Shown here: positions 42,893 to 51,447 of the stretch, in pieces
Layout of the letters: each line of letters opens with the position of its first letter
Numbering within the stretch: position 1 is the stretch's first letter
Assembly (NCBI RefSeq): GCF_002080455.1
Contig: NZ_CP020555.1
Location: 310,001-374,000 of the forward strand
Length of the DNA: 64,000 nt
Source: Streptomyces sp. Sge12
GTDB lineage: Bacteria > Actinomycetota > Actinomycetes > Streptomycetales > Streptomycetaceae
Direction: 5' to 3'
Notes under the pieces: model-generated
The model's database searches: none
What the model was told of the DNA's origin: nothing
What the model saw: the letters and a program-made list of their open reading frames with translations, nothing else
Made by a program: the position numbers and the translations under genes

Positions 42893-45043
42893 TCACGGCG
42901 CGGACGCCGGCTTCACCTCCGTGTAGCGGCCCAGGTACCGGTACGTGCCGGATACGACCTGGTAGAGGTGGGCGGAGCCCTGTCTGGTCAGCACGTGGGT
43001 GTTGGAGTCGAAGGACAGCGGCTTGGCCAGGCCCGGGTGGACCGTCCGGAAGATCCGGCGGGTCACGCCCGCACGGCTCCGCCCGTCCTCCCCCAGGCCG
43101 GTCAGGGCCTCGGCCACCAGGCCCACGGCGTCGTAGGCCTCGGTGGCCCAGCGGGCGGGTGGCTGCCCGTACGCGGTGCGGTGGGCGGTGACGAACTCCG
43201 CGGCGGCGGGCACGGCCAGCGGGTCGGCGAAGAGGGCGCTGAACAGCCAGCCCTCGGCGTCCGGTCCGGCGGCCGTGAGGAAGGCCGGTTCCATGGCGTG
43301 CTGGATGCCCATCCGCGGGCCCTGGAATCCGGCCCCGGTCAGGGCGCGCGCCATCGCGGCCGCCCGCTGCGGTGAGGTGCCCGCGTAGACGACGGCCTCG
43401 GCCCGGGCTTCGGTCAGCGCACGTGCGGTGGCGGCGAAGTCGGAGCCGCCCACCGGGATCCGGTGGACGCTGACCGTGCCCTGCGAGGGCGGGCTCTGCT
43501 GGAGGGTGCGGACGAGGGGGTAGGCGGGCTCGCCGCCGTCGAGGTCCTCCACCAGGCCCGTGCGGTGGACGGGCCGGATCCGGCTGAGGTAGTCGATCAC
43601 CGGGAGGGCCAGCTGGTCGGCCGCCGGGCGGGTGGCGACCAGGGTGCGCCACTGCGACTGCGCGGTCTCCGTGCTGTCGGCGGACACCAGCAGCAGGGCG
43701 AGATCGGCCGCGCCGCAGGCGGTGGCCACCTCGGACAGGGCCGCGTCCCAGGTGGGGCCGGCCAGGGCCACCACCGCGGGGTCGGCGGCCAGCTCCTTGA
43801 CCGCCTGCGCGGCGCGGACGGGGTCCCCGGCGTCGTCGGCGACGCGCAGGGCCAGCCGGAACGCCGCGTCCGGCCGGGCGTTGTGCCGCTCCACGGCCAG
43901 TTTCATACCGCGCTCGTGCGCCTGGCCGGTCTCCTTGCCGGGTCCGGTCAGATCTGCTTGCAGGGCGACGGTGAGCGTGGCGAGTTCGCGGTCCGGGGAA
44001 GCGGTCGTGCCGCGGCCCCGCCCGCGGGTGGTGAACCAGGCGACCGGTGCGCCGACGGCGGCCAGCCCCGCGCCGGCGGCGAGCAGCCGTCTGCGTGTGA
44101 GGCCCCGTACGGGCGGCTGCGGCGCGTCGATGCGGGTCGGCTCCGGGGCGGGCAGGTCCAGGGCCCGGGTGGAGCGCTCGGCGATGAGGCGGGGCAGCGG
44201 CGGCGGCAGCCAGTCCTCGGTGTCCGCACCGCCGGGCAGGCCGTCGCCGAGTACGGTGCGCAGCTCGTCCGGGGTCGGCCGGGCCGCCGGGTCCTTCGCC
44301 AGGCAGGCCAGCACCGGGGCGAGCAACTGCGCCGGGAGCCCGTCGAGTTCGGGCTCGTCGTGCACCGTACGGTAGACCACGGCGGCCGCGTGCCCGCTGC
44401 CGAACGGGCCGTGCCCGGTCGCCGCGTACGCGAGGACGCAGCCGAGGGAGAACACGTCGCTGGGGGCGCCCGCGACGGCGCCGTCCGTCCGGGCCTGCTC
44501 CGGCGCCAGGTAGCCGGGGGTGCCGAGGACCGCGTCGACGGCGGTCAGGGTGGCCGCTCCCTCGGCCCGCGCGATCCCGAAGTCGATCAGCCGGGGCCCG
44601 TCCGGCGCGAGCAGGATGTTCCCGGGCTTGACGTCGCGGTGGACCAGCCCGGCGGAGTGGACCTGCGCCAGCGCCTCGGCGAGGCGCGCGCCCAGGATCC
44701 GTACGGCCCGGACCGGCAGCGGACCGTACCCCGCGACGGCCTCGGACAAGGAGGGGCCGGGGACGAAGGGCGTGGCGAGCCAGGGCTCGCGCGCGTGCGG
44801 GTCGGCGGCGACGACCGGGACGACCCAGCGCCCGGTCAGCTGCCCGGCGGCCGCCACCTCGCGGCGGAAGCGGGCGCGGAAGTCCGGGTTCGCGGCATGG
44901 TCGGCGCGGATGACCTTGACGGCGACCAGGGTGCCCGCGGCGGACCGGGCGAGGTACACGGTGCCCATGCCGCCCGAGCCGAGGCGTCCCAGCAGCCGGT
45001 TGCCGCCGATCGCGGCCGGATCGGCGGGGGTGAGGGGGCGCAC
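42893..45043 (-). CDS. Ser/Thr kinase with extracellular LivK-like sensor domain (second copy)
   Basis: A 716-residue membrane kinase. Residues 1-280 are a Hanks-type kinase: glycine loop LGSGGMGTVYLA, Lys43 (AVKVIRA), catalytic Asp136 (VHRDVKPGN), metal Asp in LIDFGIAR and SDVFSLGCVLAYAATG. A basic stretch and one membrane helix (about 318-340) follow, then a periplasmic-binding-type-1 domain (LTVALQADLTGPGKETGQAHERGMKLAVE, ALAGPTWDAALSEVA) that resembles amino-acid receptor proteins such as LivK. The protein would sense a small ligand outside and signal inside. It starts 6 bases after its paralogue's stop, within a hairpin. Confidence 0.88.
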   Translation of the reverse strand: MRPLTPADPAAIGGNRLLGRLGSGGMGTVYLARSAAGTLVAVKVIRADHAANPDFRARFRREVAAAGQLTGRWVVPVVAADPHAREPWLATPFVPGPSLSEAVAGYGPLPVRAVRILGARLAEALAQVHSAGLVHRDVKPGNILLAPDGPRLIDFGIARAEGAATLTAVDAVLGTPGYLAPEQARTDGAVAGAPSDVFSLGCVLAYAATGHGPFGSGHAAAVVYRTVHDEPELDGLPAQLLAPVLACLAKDPAARPTPDELRTVLGDGLPGGADTEDWLPPPLPRLIAERSTRALDLPAPEPTRIDAPQPPVRGLTRRRLLAAGAGLAAVGAPVAWFTTRGRGRGTTASPDRELATLTVALQADLTGPGKETGQAHERGMKLAVERHNARPDAAFRLALRVADDAGDPVRAAQAVKELAADPAVVALAGPTWDAALSEVATACGAADLALLLVSADSTETAQSQWRTLVATRPAADQLALPVIDYLSRIRPVHRTGLVEDLDGGEPAYPLVRTLQQSPPSQGTVSVHRIPVGGSDFAATARALTEARAEAVVYAGTSPQRAAAMARALTGAGFQGPRMGIQHAMEPAFLTAAGPDAEGWLFSALFADPLAVPAAAEFVTAHRTAYGQPPARWATEAYDAVGLVAEALTGLGEDGRSRAGVTRRIFRTVHPGLAKPLSFDSNTHVLTRQGSAHLYQVVSGTYRYLGRYTEVKPASAP

Positions 45044-45061
45044 GGCGGGTTATCCCGCCGT
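45042..45061. promoter_or_regulatory. hairpin over the stop/start junction of the twin kinases
   Basis: ACGGCGGG (45042-45049) and CCCGCCGT (45054-45061) form a perfect 8-bp stem with a 4-base loop. In the minus-strand mRNA the loop contains bases of the UAA stop of the upstream kinase, and the stem covers the GGCGGG ribosome site and part of the GUG start of the downstream kinase. This is a good candidate for translational coupling. Confidence 0.6.
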
Positions 45062-47206
45062 GCGCGGGTTGGCCGGGCCCATGTAGCGCATCCGGCCGCC
45101 CTCCACCTGGTGCATGAAGTAGATGTTGCCCTTGACCTGGCGGCTCTCGTCGAAGGTGTACTCCTTGGTCAGGCCGCTGTAGGCGCCCTGGGCGAGCGCG
45201 GTGAGCAGGGCGGCGCGGGTCGGGCGGGCACCGCCCGCCGCGGCGGTGACCAGCCGGTCGATGACCAGTCGGGTCGCGTCGAAGGCCTCCGCCGTCCAGA
45301 TGTCGGGGGCCGATCCGTACGCCGCCCGGTGGGCGCGGGTCACCTCCGCGACCTCGGGGGCCTCCGGGCCGGTGTACGGGGTGAAGAACTGCCAGCCCTC
45401 GGCCGCCGGGCCGGCGGCGGCGAGGAACTCGGGGCCGGCGATGGTGTAGTCGGCCGCCCGGGGGCCCTTGAAGCCGGCGGCGGCCAGCAGTCCGGCCACC
45501 TTGGCGCCGCCGGCCGGGGTGCCCGTGTAGAAGAAGCCGTCGACGCCGTGCGCGAGCATGTCGGTGACCACCGGGGCCAGGTCCTGCACACCGCGCGGGA
45601 CGACCCGCCCGTAGTAGGTGGCTTCGGGCGCGAAGAAGTTGATGGTGCGGCCCACCAGCAGGGACGCCTGCCAGGCGTCGGTGTCGCCGGCGCGGTCGCT
45701 GAGGATGCCCATCCGGCGGACGCCCTGTTTCCCGGCGAATTGCAGGTTGAGCGCGCCGGCCTGGCCGGAGGAGATCGGGCAGCTCTGGAAGAAGCTGCGC
45801 CGGTCGGTGACGCTGAAGGTGGTCGCCAGTGCGGAGACGGTCACCAGGGGTACGGAGGCCTCGCCGTACAGTTCGAGGCACGGGATCACGGAGTCGTTGC
45901 CGGTGGGGCCGATCACTGCGAACAGGTCGCGGTTGCGGATGAGTTCGGTGGCGGCGGCCACCGACCGGTCGGCCTTCCCCGCGTCGTCGGCGGCGGCGAC
46001 GGTGAGCGTGAAGGGCTTGTCCTTGCGGGCGTTGAAGGCGTCGACGGCGAGGCGCACCCCGCGTTCCTGGGCCTGGCCCGCGGCCTTCTGCGGGCCGGAG
46101 AGGTCGGCGTGCACACCGATCGTCCACTGCCGCGGGGCGTCCGCGGCCGGGCCCTTGGGCTTGTCCCGTTCGCGCAGGGCCAGCCAGGCGGCCAGGCCGC
46201 CGCCGACGGCGAGTACGGCGCCGCCGGAGGTGAGGGCGAGGAACCGTCTGCGGGTGGGCGCGGCCGTGCCGGGCGCGGGGGCGGCGTCCGGGTCGGCGAC
46301 GGTTTCGTCGATGCCCGGCAGCGCGAGCAGTGCGGCGGCGCGCTCGGCGATGGTGGCGACGACCGGGTCGGGCAGCCAGTCGGTGCCTTCCCCCGGGGTG
46401 TCCTCGGTGAGGGCCTCGTCCAGCTCGCGCGCGGTGGGGCGGATGTCGGGGTGTTTGGCGAGGCAGGTCCGCAGCAGCGCGGTGAGTTCGGGGTCGGCGA
46501 GGACCTGCGGGCCGAGGTCGGGATCGTCGTGGACGGTGCGGTAGAGCACCGCGTCCACGGTGCCGGTGCCGAAGGGCAGCCGGCCGGTGGCGGCGTAGGC
46601 GAGGAGACAGCCGAGCGAGAAGACGTCGCCGGCAGGTTCGGCGGGGCGCCCCTCGGCCTGCTCGGGCGGGAGGAACCCGGGGGTGCCCAGTACGGCGTCC
46701 GCGGAGGTCAGGACGGTGTGCTCACCGCCGCGGGCGATGCCGAAGTCGATGAGCCGGGGCCGGTCCATGCCGAGGAGGACGTTGCCGGGTTTGACGTCGC
46801 GGTGCACGAGGCCCTGTTCGTGCATCACCCCGAGGGCCTTGGCCAGGGCCTTGCCGAGGATCCGTACGGCGCGCAGCGGGAGCGGGCCGTGGGCCGAGAC
46901 GGCCTCGGCGAGCGAGGGGCCTGCGACGAAGGAGGTGGCGAGCCATGGTTCGGGGGCGTCCGGGTCGGCGCCGGTGATCCGGACGGCCCACGGGCTGTCC
47001 ACTTCGGCGGCGATGTCGGCCTCGCGCCGGAAGCGGGCCCGGAAGTCGGCTTCCTCGGCGTACTCCGCGCGGATCACCTTGACGGCGGCGAGCGCGCCGT
47101 CGTCGGTGCGGCCGAGGTAGACGACGCCCATGCCGCCCGCGCCGAGCCGTCCGAGGAGCCGGTGGCCGCCGATCCGGGAGGGGTCCGAGGGGTGGAGCGG
47201 CTCCAT
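45050..47206 (-). CDS. Ser/Thr kinase with extracellular LivK-like sensor domain (first copy)
   Basis: A 718-residue kinase with the same layout as its tandem neighbour. The kinase domain has LGAGGMGVVYLG, Lys43 (AVKVIRA), VHRDVKPGN and LIDFGIARGG with DVFSLGCLLAYAATG. A membrane helix (about 322-344, FLALTSGGAVLAVGGGLAAWLAL) leads to a periplasmic-binding-protein domain (WTIGVHADLSGPQKAAGQAQERGVRLAV, FAVIGPTGNDSVIP, GFFYTGTPAGGAKVAGLL). Both kinases keep all catalytic residues. The ATG at 47206 overlaps the lipoprotein stop by one base. The three genes form an operon; the lipoprotein may be the outside partner. Confidence 0.88.
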   Translation of the reverse strand: MEPLHPSDPSRIGGHRLLGRLGAGGMGVVYLGRTDDGALAAVKVIRAEYAEEADFRARFRREADIAAEVDSPWAVRITGADPDAPEPWLATSFVAGPSLAEAVSAHGPLPLRAVRILGKALAKALGVMHEQGLVHRDVKPGNVLLGMDRPRLIDFGIARGGEHTVLTSADAVLGTPGFLPPEQAEGRPAEPAGDVFSLGCLLAYAATGRLPFGTGTVDAVLYRTVHDDPDLGPQVLADPELTALLRTCLAKHPDIRPTARELDEALTEDTPGEGTDWLPDPVVATIAERAAALLALPGIDETVADPDAAPAPGTAAPTRRRFLALTSGGAVLAVGGGLAAWLALRERDKPKGPAADAPRQWTIGVHADLSGPQKAAGQAQERGVRLAVDAFNARKDKPFTLTVAAADDAGKADRSVAAATELIRNRDLFAVIGPTGNDSVIPCLELYGEASVPLVTVSALATTFSVTDRRSFFQSCPISSGQAGALNLQFAGKQGVRRMGILSDRAGDTDAWQASLLVGRTINFFAPEATYYGRVVPRGVQDLAPVVTDMLAHGVDGFFYTGTPAGGAKVAGLLAAAGFKGPRAADYTIAGPEFLAAAGPAAEGWQFFTPYTGPEAPEVAEVTRAHRAAYGSAPDIWTAEAFDATRLVIDRLVTAAAGGARPTRAALLTALAQGAYSGLTKEYTFDESRQVKGNIYFMHQVEGGRMRYMGPANPRTAG

Positions 47207-48069
47207 CAGCCCGCCGCCTTTCCGAGCTCCTGCTTGGCCTGCACCATCATCCGGCTGGTGCCCTGGACCACGAAGGCGTTCATGGCTTCCCGGGTGATGC
47301 CCGTCGCGCCCTTGGCGGAGATGGCCACGGTGACGGGTCCGAACTGGGCCTGGGACCAGGTGTAGAGGTGGGGGCCGCCGTCCCGGGCGCTGACGTACTC
47401 GCCGGTTTCGGTGAAGGCGTCCTCGGTCCAGCCGTTCATCTGCTCGCCCTGGTAGAAGGCGCCGCCCCACAGGTTCTTGAGCTCCTCGCCCTCGCGCAGC
47501 TTCTGGCCCGGGCACCGCAGGACTTCCTCCATGGCGCGGGCCGTCTCCCAGCCGGATTCCTCGCGGTTGTGGTGGACGGTGACCGTGGCATTGATGCGCA
47601 CGCGGCCGCGGCCGTCCTTGGCCGGGATGTGGAAGGAGCGGGTGCTCGTGGCGAGCACGTCGGGCGGCAGGCTCGCGGTCTGCCAGACGCAGCCCTCGTC
47701 GAGCACGGGCCAGTGGCCGGGATCGCTCTCGAACGGCGTGCTGCGCACGACGTCGGGCCCGATGGCCTGCTCGGCGACGATGATCCGGCCGAGCAGGTCG
47801 CGGGCCTCGGCGACCGTCTTCGGCTGCTTGGACTCGTCGAGTTCGGGCACCAGTTCGGAGCCGGAACCGCCGGACGGGGCGGCCGCGGTGCCGGCCCCGG
47901 CGCCGCTCGGGCCCGACGGTGTGCCCGACGCGGCCGGGGTGCGGCTCGCCGCCCCGTCCTTCGGGCTGCCGTCGGCCGTACATCCGGCGATGAGGAACAG
48001 GCCCGCTGCTGCGCAACCGCATGCGCGCAGGACGGCGTTCCCTCTGCTGCGATCTACCTGTCCCCCCAC
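47206..48069 (-). CDS. lipoprotein, first gene of kinase operon
   Basis: A 287-residue protein with a lipobox LFLIAGCTAD (Cys about residue 30) and a 40-residue Ala/Ser/Gly/Pro linker. The C-terminal domain (about 75-287) contains VAEARDLLGRIIVAEQAIGPDV, DEGCVWQTASLPPDVLATS and TVTVHHNREESGWETARAMEEVLRCPGQ. It has no family that I recognise. It ends one base into the kinase start (TGATG), which suggests a functional link, for example as a ligand-binding or wall-sensing partner. Confidence 0.72.
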   Translation of the reverse strand: MGGQVDRSRGNAVLRACGCAAAGLFLIAGCTADGSPKDGAASRTPAASGTPSGPSGAGAGTAAAPSGGSGSELVPELDESKQPKTVAEARDLLGRIIVAEQAIGPDVVRSTPFESDPGHWPVLDEGCVWQTASLPPDVLATSTRSFHIPAKDGRGRVRINATVTVHHNREESGWETARAMEEVLRCPGQKLREGEELKNLWGGAFYQGEQMNGWTEDAFTETGEYVSARDGGPHLYTWSQAQFGPVTVAISAKGATGITREAMNAFVVQGTSRMMVQAKQELGKAAG

Positions 48070-48264
48070 GGCACGGATCGTACCCCGCTGCGCAGGCGCA
48101 TAACTGGCTTACGGAAAAGGGATGTTGACGGCCCTGATCCGGGGCCCCGGGGCGCCCCGCCCCGCCGGCGCGGGAACGGGCAAAAAGACAAACCGGTCCA
48201 CCGGTATGTACTGCACCGCGGCCGGGCATGCTCCAGGAGCGTCCACTCAGGGGAAGGAGCCGTC

Positions 48265-48996
48265 GTGCTCACTCAGGTTCTCACTTGGTTCCGACGGCTC
48301 ACGGGACGCTTCTCCGGCGCACCCGACCGGGCCGCCCCGGCGAGCGCCCGGGCCCCGGTGTTCACCGCGGACTTCGAGTCGGTCACCCAGTGGGTGGCCG
48401 GCCGGTCCTGGGCGTATCCGAACGGCGGCCCCACCAATCCCGGTGACAACAAACTCGACCACCTGGTGTCCGACCCCTCCTACAGCCGCACCGGAACCTT
48501 CCGGGCCACCCGCCGCCCGGACGGCAAGTGGAACGCGGGACTGCTGACCACCGAGGGCAGCGACGACGGGTTCATGGTGCGGACCGGTGACGTACTCGAA
48601 TCCCGGGTGCGCCTGCCCGCCGAGATCGGGGCCTGGCCGGCGATCTGGACCTGGCGCGACGGCGGCAACGAGATCGACGTGTTCGAGTACCACCCGGACA
48701 ACCCCGACCTGCTCGAACTCTCCAACCACGTCAAGGGCGGCTCGCGCTACCACCGGGACCGGTCGATCGCCCCCGGCGGCTGGGTGGACCTCAAGGTCGA
48801 GTTCGGAACGCGTTCGGTCGTGTGGTGGGTCAACGGCACGCGGGTCTTCGCCGACCGCCGGGGGGTCGGGCGCAACTGGCGGGCGTACCTCATCGTCAAT
48901 CTGTCCGTGTGCGCCGGGCGCTACCACCCGGCGCCCGACCCGGCCGTGTCGCAGATGTCCTACGAGGTGGAGTACCTACGCGTCCACCGACCCTAG
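48265..48996 (+). CDS. GH16-like glycoside hydrolase, no signal peptide
   Basis: A 243-residue protein of the GH16/concanavalin-like fold. The catalytic motif is NEIDVFEYHP (E-x-D-x-x-E), preceded by VRLPAEIGAWPAIWTWRD and followed by WVDLKVEFGTRSVVWWVNGTRVF and YEVEYLRVHRP, the expected order for beta-glucanase-type jelly rolls. The first 30 residues (LTQVLTWFRRLTGRFSGAPDRAA) form an amphipathic basic stretch and not a normal Sec signal, so export is unclear. The GTG at 48265 has GGGGAAGGAG upstream. The gene overlaps the RNase H gene by 21 bases at its 3' end and is divergent from the kinase operon. Confidence 0.78.
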   Translation: MLTQVLTWFRRLTGRFSGAPDRAAPASARAPVFTADFESVTQWVAGRSWAYPNGGPTNPGDNKLDHLVSDPSYSRTGTFRATRRPDGKWNAGLLTTEGSDDGFMVRTGDVLESRVRLPAEIGAWPAIWTWRDGGNEIDVFEYHPDNPDLLELSNHVKGGSRYHRDRSIAPGGWVDLKVEFGTRSVVWWVNGTRVFADRRGVGRNWRAYLIVNLSVCAGRYHPAPDPAVSQMSYEVEYLRVHRP

Positions 48997-49683
48997 GGAA
49001 CCGCAGGCCTGGTGACCCCAGCGGCTGCCGTTCTTGGTGATCATGTCCCCGGCGGCGTAGGGCTTCCCGCACGGGCAACTGCCGGGGAACTTCGCCTTGA
49101 TGGCCCGGGATCCGCCACCCGTGGCGGCGGATCCGGGCGTACGCTTCCTCGGCGCGGCCGACTTGCGGCGCGCGGGCGCAGCCGCAGCCGGATCCGGGAC
49201 CGGCATGTCCGTGCTGCCGAGGGCGGTACCCGCGGCGGCCTGGCTGACGGCCGCGTCGCTGGCGGCCTGGTCGGCGATCGCGTTCAGGTGGTCGCCGTCC
49301 TCGCGGTGCGCGGGAACGTACTGGAAGGTGACATCACGGCCGGCGAGCAGCCGGTCGATCGCCTCGACGAGTTCCCGGTTGGCGACCGGCTGCCCGGAGG
49401 CCGTCTTCCACCCGTTGCGCTTCCAGCCCGGCAACCACTGGGTGACGGCCTTCATCGCGTACTGGGAGTCCATCCGCACCTCGACGGGCGTCCCCGGATC
49501 CACCGCCTCCAGCAGCCGCTGAAGGGCGGTCAGCTCCCCGATGTTGTTGGTCGCGCGCCCCAGCGGACCGGCCTCCCAGCGCTCGGGGCGTCCCTGGGCG
49601 TCGGCGATGACCCAACCCCAGCCGGCCGGCCCGGGATTACCTTTGGCCGCTCCGTCACAGGCGGCGATGATGCGATCAGACAT
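48976..49683 (-). CDS. rnhA: ribonuclease HI with C-terminal Cys/His extension
   Basis: A 235-residue protein. The RNase HI domain (about 1-145) has the catalytic acids in ACDGAAKGNPGP, NNIGELTAL, RMDSQYAMKAV and LNAIADQAA, so RNA-DNA hybrid cleavage is expected. A linker rich in Ala/Pro/Lys follows. The last 30 residues contain SCPCGKPYAAGDMITKNGS and WGHQACGS, a Cys-x-Cys...His-x-x-Cys pattern that could bind zinc. Such a tail is not part of standard RNase HI. The stop overlaps the GH16-like gene tail to tail. Confidence 0.88.
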   Translation of the reverse strand: MSDRIIAACDGAAKGNPGPAGWGWVIADAQGRPERWEAGPLGRATNNIGELTALQRLLEAVDPGTPVEVRMDSQYAMKAVTQWLPGWKRNGWKTASGQPVANRELVEAIDRLLAGRDVTFQYVPAHREDGDHLNAIADQAASDAAVSQAAAGTALGSTDMPVPDPAAAAPARRKSAAPRKRTPGSAATGGGSRAIKAKFPGSCPCGKPYAAGDMITKNGSRWGHQACGSLGSVDA

Positions 49684-49721
49684 CCCCCGATCATGCCTCA
49701 TCCGCCGGAGCTCCCGCCCGC

Positions 49722-51359
49722 TCAGCCCGGCAGCACGTCCTTGGCCGCCAGGCGGGAGCCCGCGTAGCAGAGCCGGTAGACGTCGACCCGGTCGAGGAGG
49801 TTGCCGTTCGACCGGTAGTACGCGCACACGGTTCCGGCGGGTACGGGCAGCGCGCGGACGGCGTCCGGTACATAGCGGAACTGCTGTTCCGGAAGGAGCC
49901 GGGCCACCTCTGCCCGGTCCTGGCCGACCCGGGCCGCCGCGAAGTCCGCGGGGCGCAGGACACAGCCGGTCAGCTGGTGGGCCAGGTAGGCGCAGGAGAC
50001 GAGGGCCACGAGGCCGAACCCGCCCGGGGCGGCGAACGCGGCGACGAACCGGCGCCGGGCGCCGCTCCGGGCGACGGCGAGCCGCCGCGACGCCGGCGAA
50101 CCGCTCTCCTCCCGGGGCTCTCCGGTGGCTCTCGCGCGCTCCGGGTTCACCTGGTCGGGCAGGGTGAGGACCTCGAAGCCGCCTTCGCGGGGTGCGGCGT
50201 GCAGCGTTCCGCCGATGAGCAGGACCCGCTCGCGCAGGCCGGTGAGCCCGCGGTGCCCGGGGGCCCGCCCCGCGGCGGGCGGCGGCGGGCCCGCGGGCGG
50301 TGAGCCGCTGGGCGGCGCGGAGTTGGTCACCCGTATCTCGGTCCGGTCCGCCCGTCGGACGATGCCGACGTCGACCGTACTGCCGGGCGCGTGCTTGATC
50401 GCGTTGGTCAGGGACTCCTGGACCACGCGGTACGCGCCGCGGTCGACCAGCGGCGGCAGGGCCCGGGCCGGTCCCTCCCGTCGCAGGTGCACGGTGACCC
50501 CGGACTCCCGTGTCCGGGCGACGAGTTCCTCCACCGGCTCCACGGCCGGGGCCGTCGGCTCCTCCCCCTCGGTGTCCTCGCGCAGGACTCCGATGGTGTC
50601 CCTGAGGTGGCCGACGGCGTCGGAGACGGCCGCGCGCAGTACGGCGAGGTCCGCCCGGTCCTGCCCGGTCAGTGTGGGCGAGAGTTCCAGGGCGCCGGCG
50701 CGCAGGGCGATGAGGCTCAGTTCGTGGCCCAGCGAGTCGTGCATGTCGGAGGCGATCCGGGTCCGTTCCCGCAGGCGGGCCTGCTCGGCCACGGACCGCT
50801 GCCGCTCCTCGAGGCTGCGCGCCCGCTCCCAGCCCTCGTGCACCAGGGCCAGCCTGGCCTGCCGGTAGCGACCGGCCAGCCAGGGCAGGAGGAGGGCCGC
50901 GGGGATCAACGACAGCGCGTAGAACCAGTGGACGGCGCCGACGCCGAGGACGGCGCACAGCGCGAGGTCGAGGGCGGCGCAGGCCCCGAACAGCACCAGC
51001 GCCGGTCCCGCACGATCCGCCCGGAGGCCGAGGAGGTAGGCCAGTACGGCCAGGGCCAGCAGGTAGGGGCTCGCCGTAGCGGCCGGGTGGGCCAGGCCCG
51101 AGGCGACCACCAGGTTGGCGAGGAACACGGCCGCCGCGGGCCTGGTCCGGCCGACGGGCACCGCCACCGCCAGGACCAGGAGGGGCAGCACCAGACCGAG
51201 GACCGGGGAGGGCTGTGCCTCCTCGCGGTGGGCGTAGACCCCGGCGCCGGCCATCGCCGCCCACAGCGCCGCGTCACGCACGGCCGGCCCCCGGCCCGCG
51301 GCCGTCCACCGGGCACCCCGCATCCTCACGCCCACCCGCGCTTCCCCCTCCTCGTACAT
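49722..51359 (-). CDS. DesK-like sensor kinase with C-terminal BamE/SmpA-like domain
   Basis: A 545-residue kinase, paralogous to the one at 40.6 kb. About five membrane segments (residues 27-165) lead to the box RTRIASDMHDSLGHELSLIALRAG and the ATPase domain (VVQESLTNAIKHAPGS, GLTGLRERV). The C-terminal part again adds a membrane helix (GFGLVALVSCAYLAHQL) and an outside tail with ARVGQDRAEVARLLP and CAYYRSNGNLLDRVDVYRLCYAGSRL. The tail has two Cys at the same places as in the paralogue. It lies 88 bases downstream of the ABC permease and belongs to an exporter-linked sensory set. The start is uncertain (ATG at 51359 or 51323). Confidence 0.86.
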   Translation of the reverse strand: MYEEGEARVGVRMRGARWTAAGRGPAVRDAALWAAMAGAGVYAHREEAQPSPVLGLVLPLLVLAVAVPVGRTRPAAAVFLANLVVASGLAHPAATASPYLLALAVLAYLLGLRADRAGPALVLFGACAALDLALCAVLGVGAVHWFYALSLIPAALLLPWLAGRYRQARLALVHEGWERARSLEERQRSVAEQARLRERTRIASDMHDSLGHELSLIALRAGALELSPTLTGQDRADLAVLRAAVSDAVGHLRDTIGVLREDTEGEEPTAPAVEPVEELVARTRESGVTVHLRREGPARALPPLVDRGAYRVVQESLTNAIKHAPGSTVDVGIVRRADRTEIRVTNSAPPSGSPPAGPPPPAAGRAPGHRGLTGLRERVLLIGGTLHAAPREGGFEVLTLPDQVNPERARATGEPREESGSPASRRLAVARSGARRRFVAAFAAPGGFGLVALVSCAYLAHQLTGCVLRPADFAAARVGQDRAEVARLLPEQQFRYVPDAVRALPVPAGTVCAYYRSNGNLLDRVDVYRLCYAGSRLAAKDVLPG

Positions 51360-51447
51360 CCCACCCGCTCCGGTCCGGTCCCTCCGTGCCGCCGTCAGGG
51401 CACGGGCCGTGTCACCGGCCGCGTCGCCTGACCGGGGGGCAAGCCTG

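Noticed and set aside
43463..47365. 1300-codon plus-strand frame across the twin kinases
   Set aside because: Both kinases on the minus strand have complete domain motifs, so the long frame is an effect of high GC.
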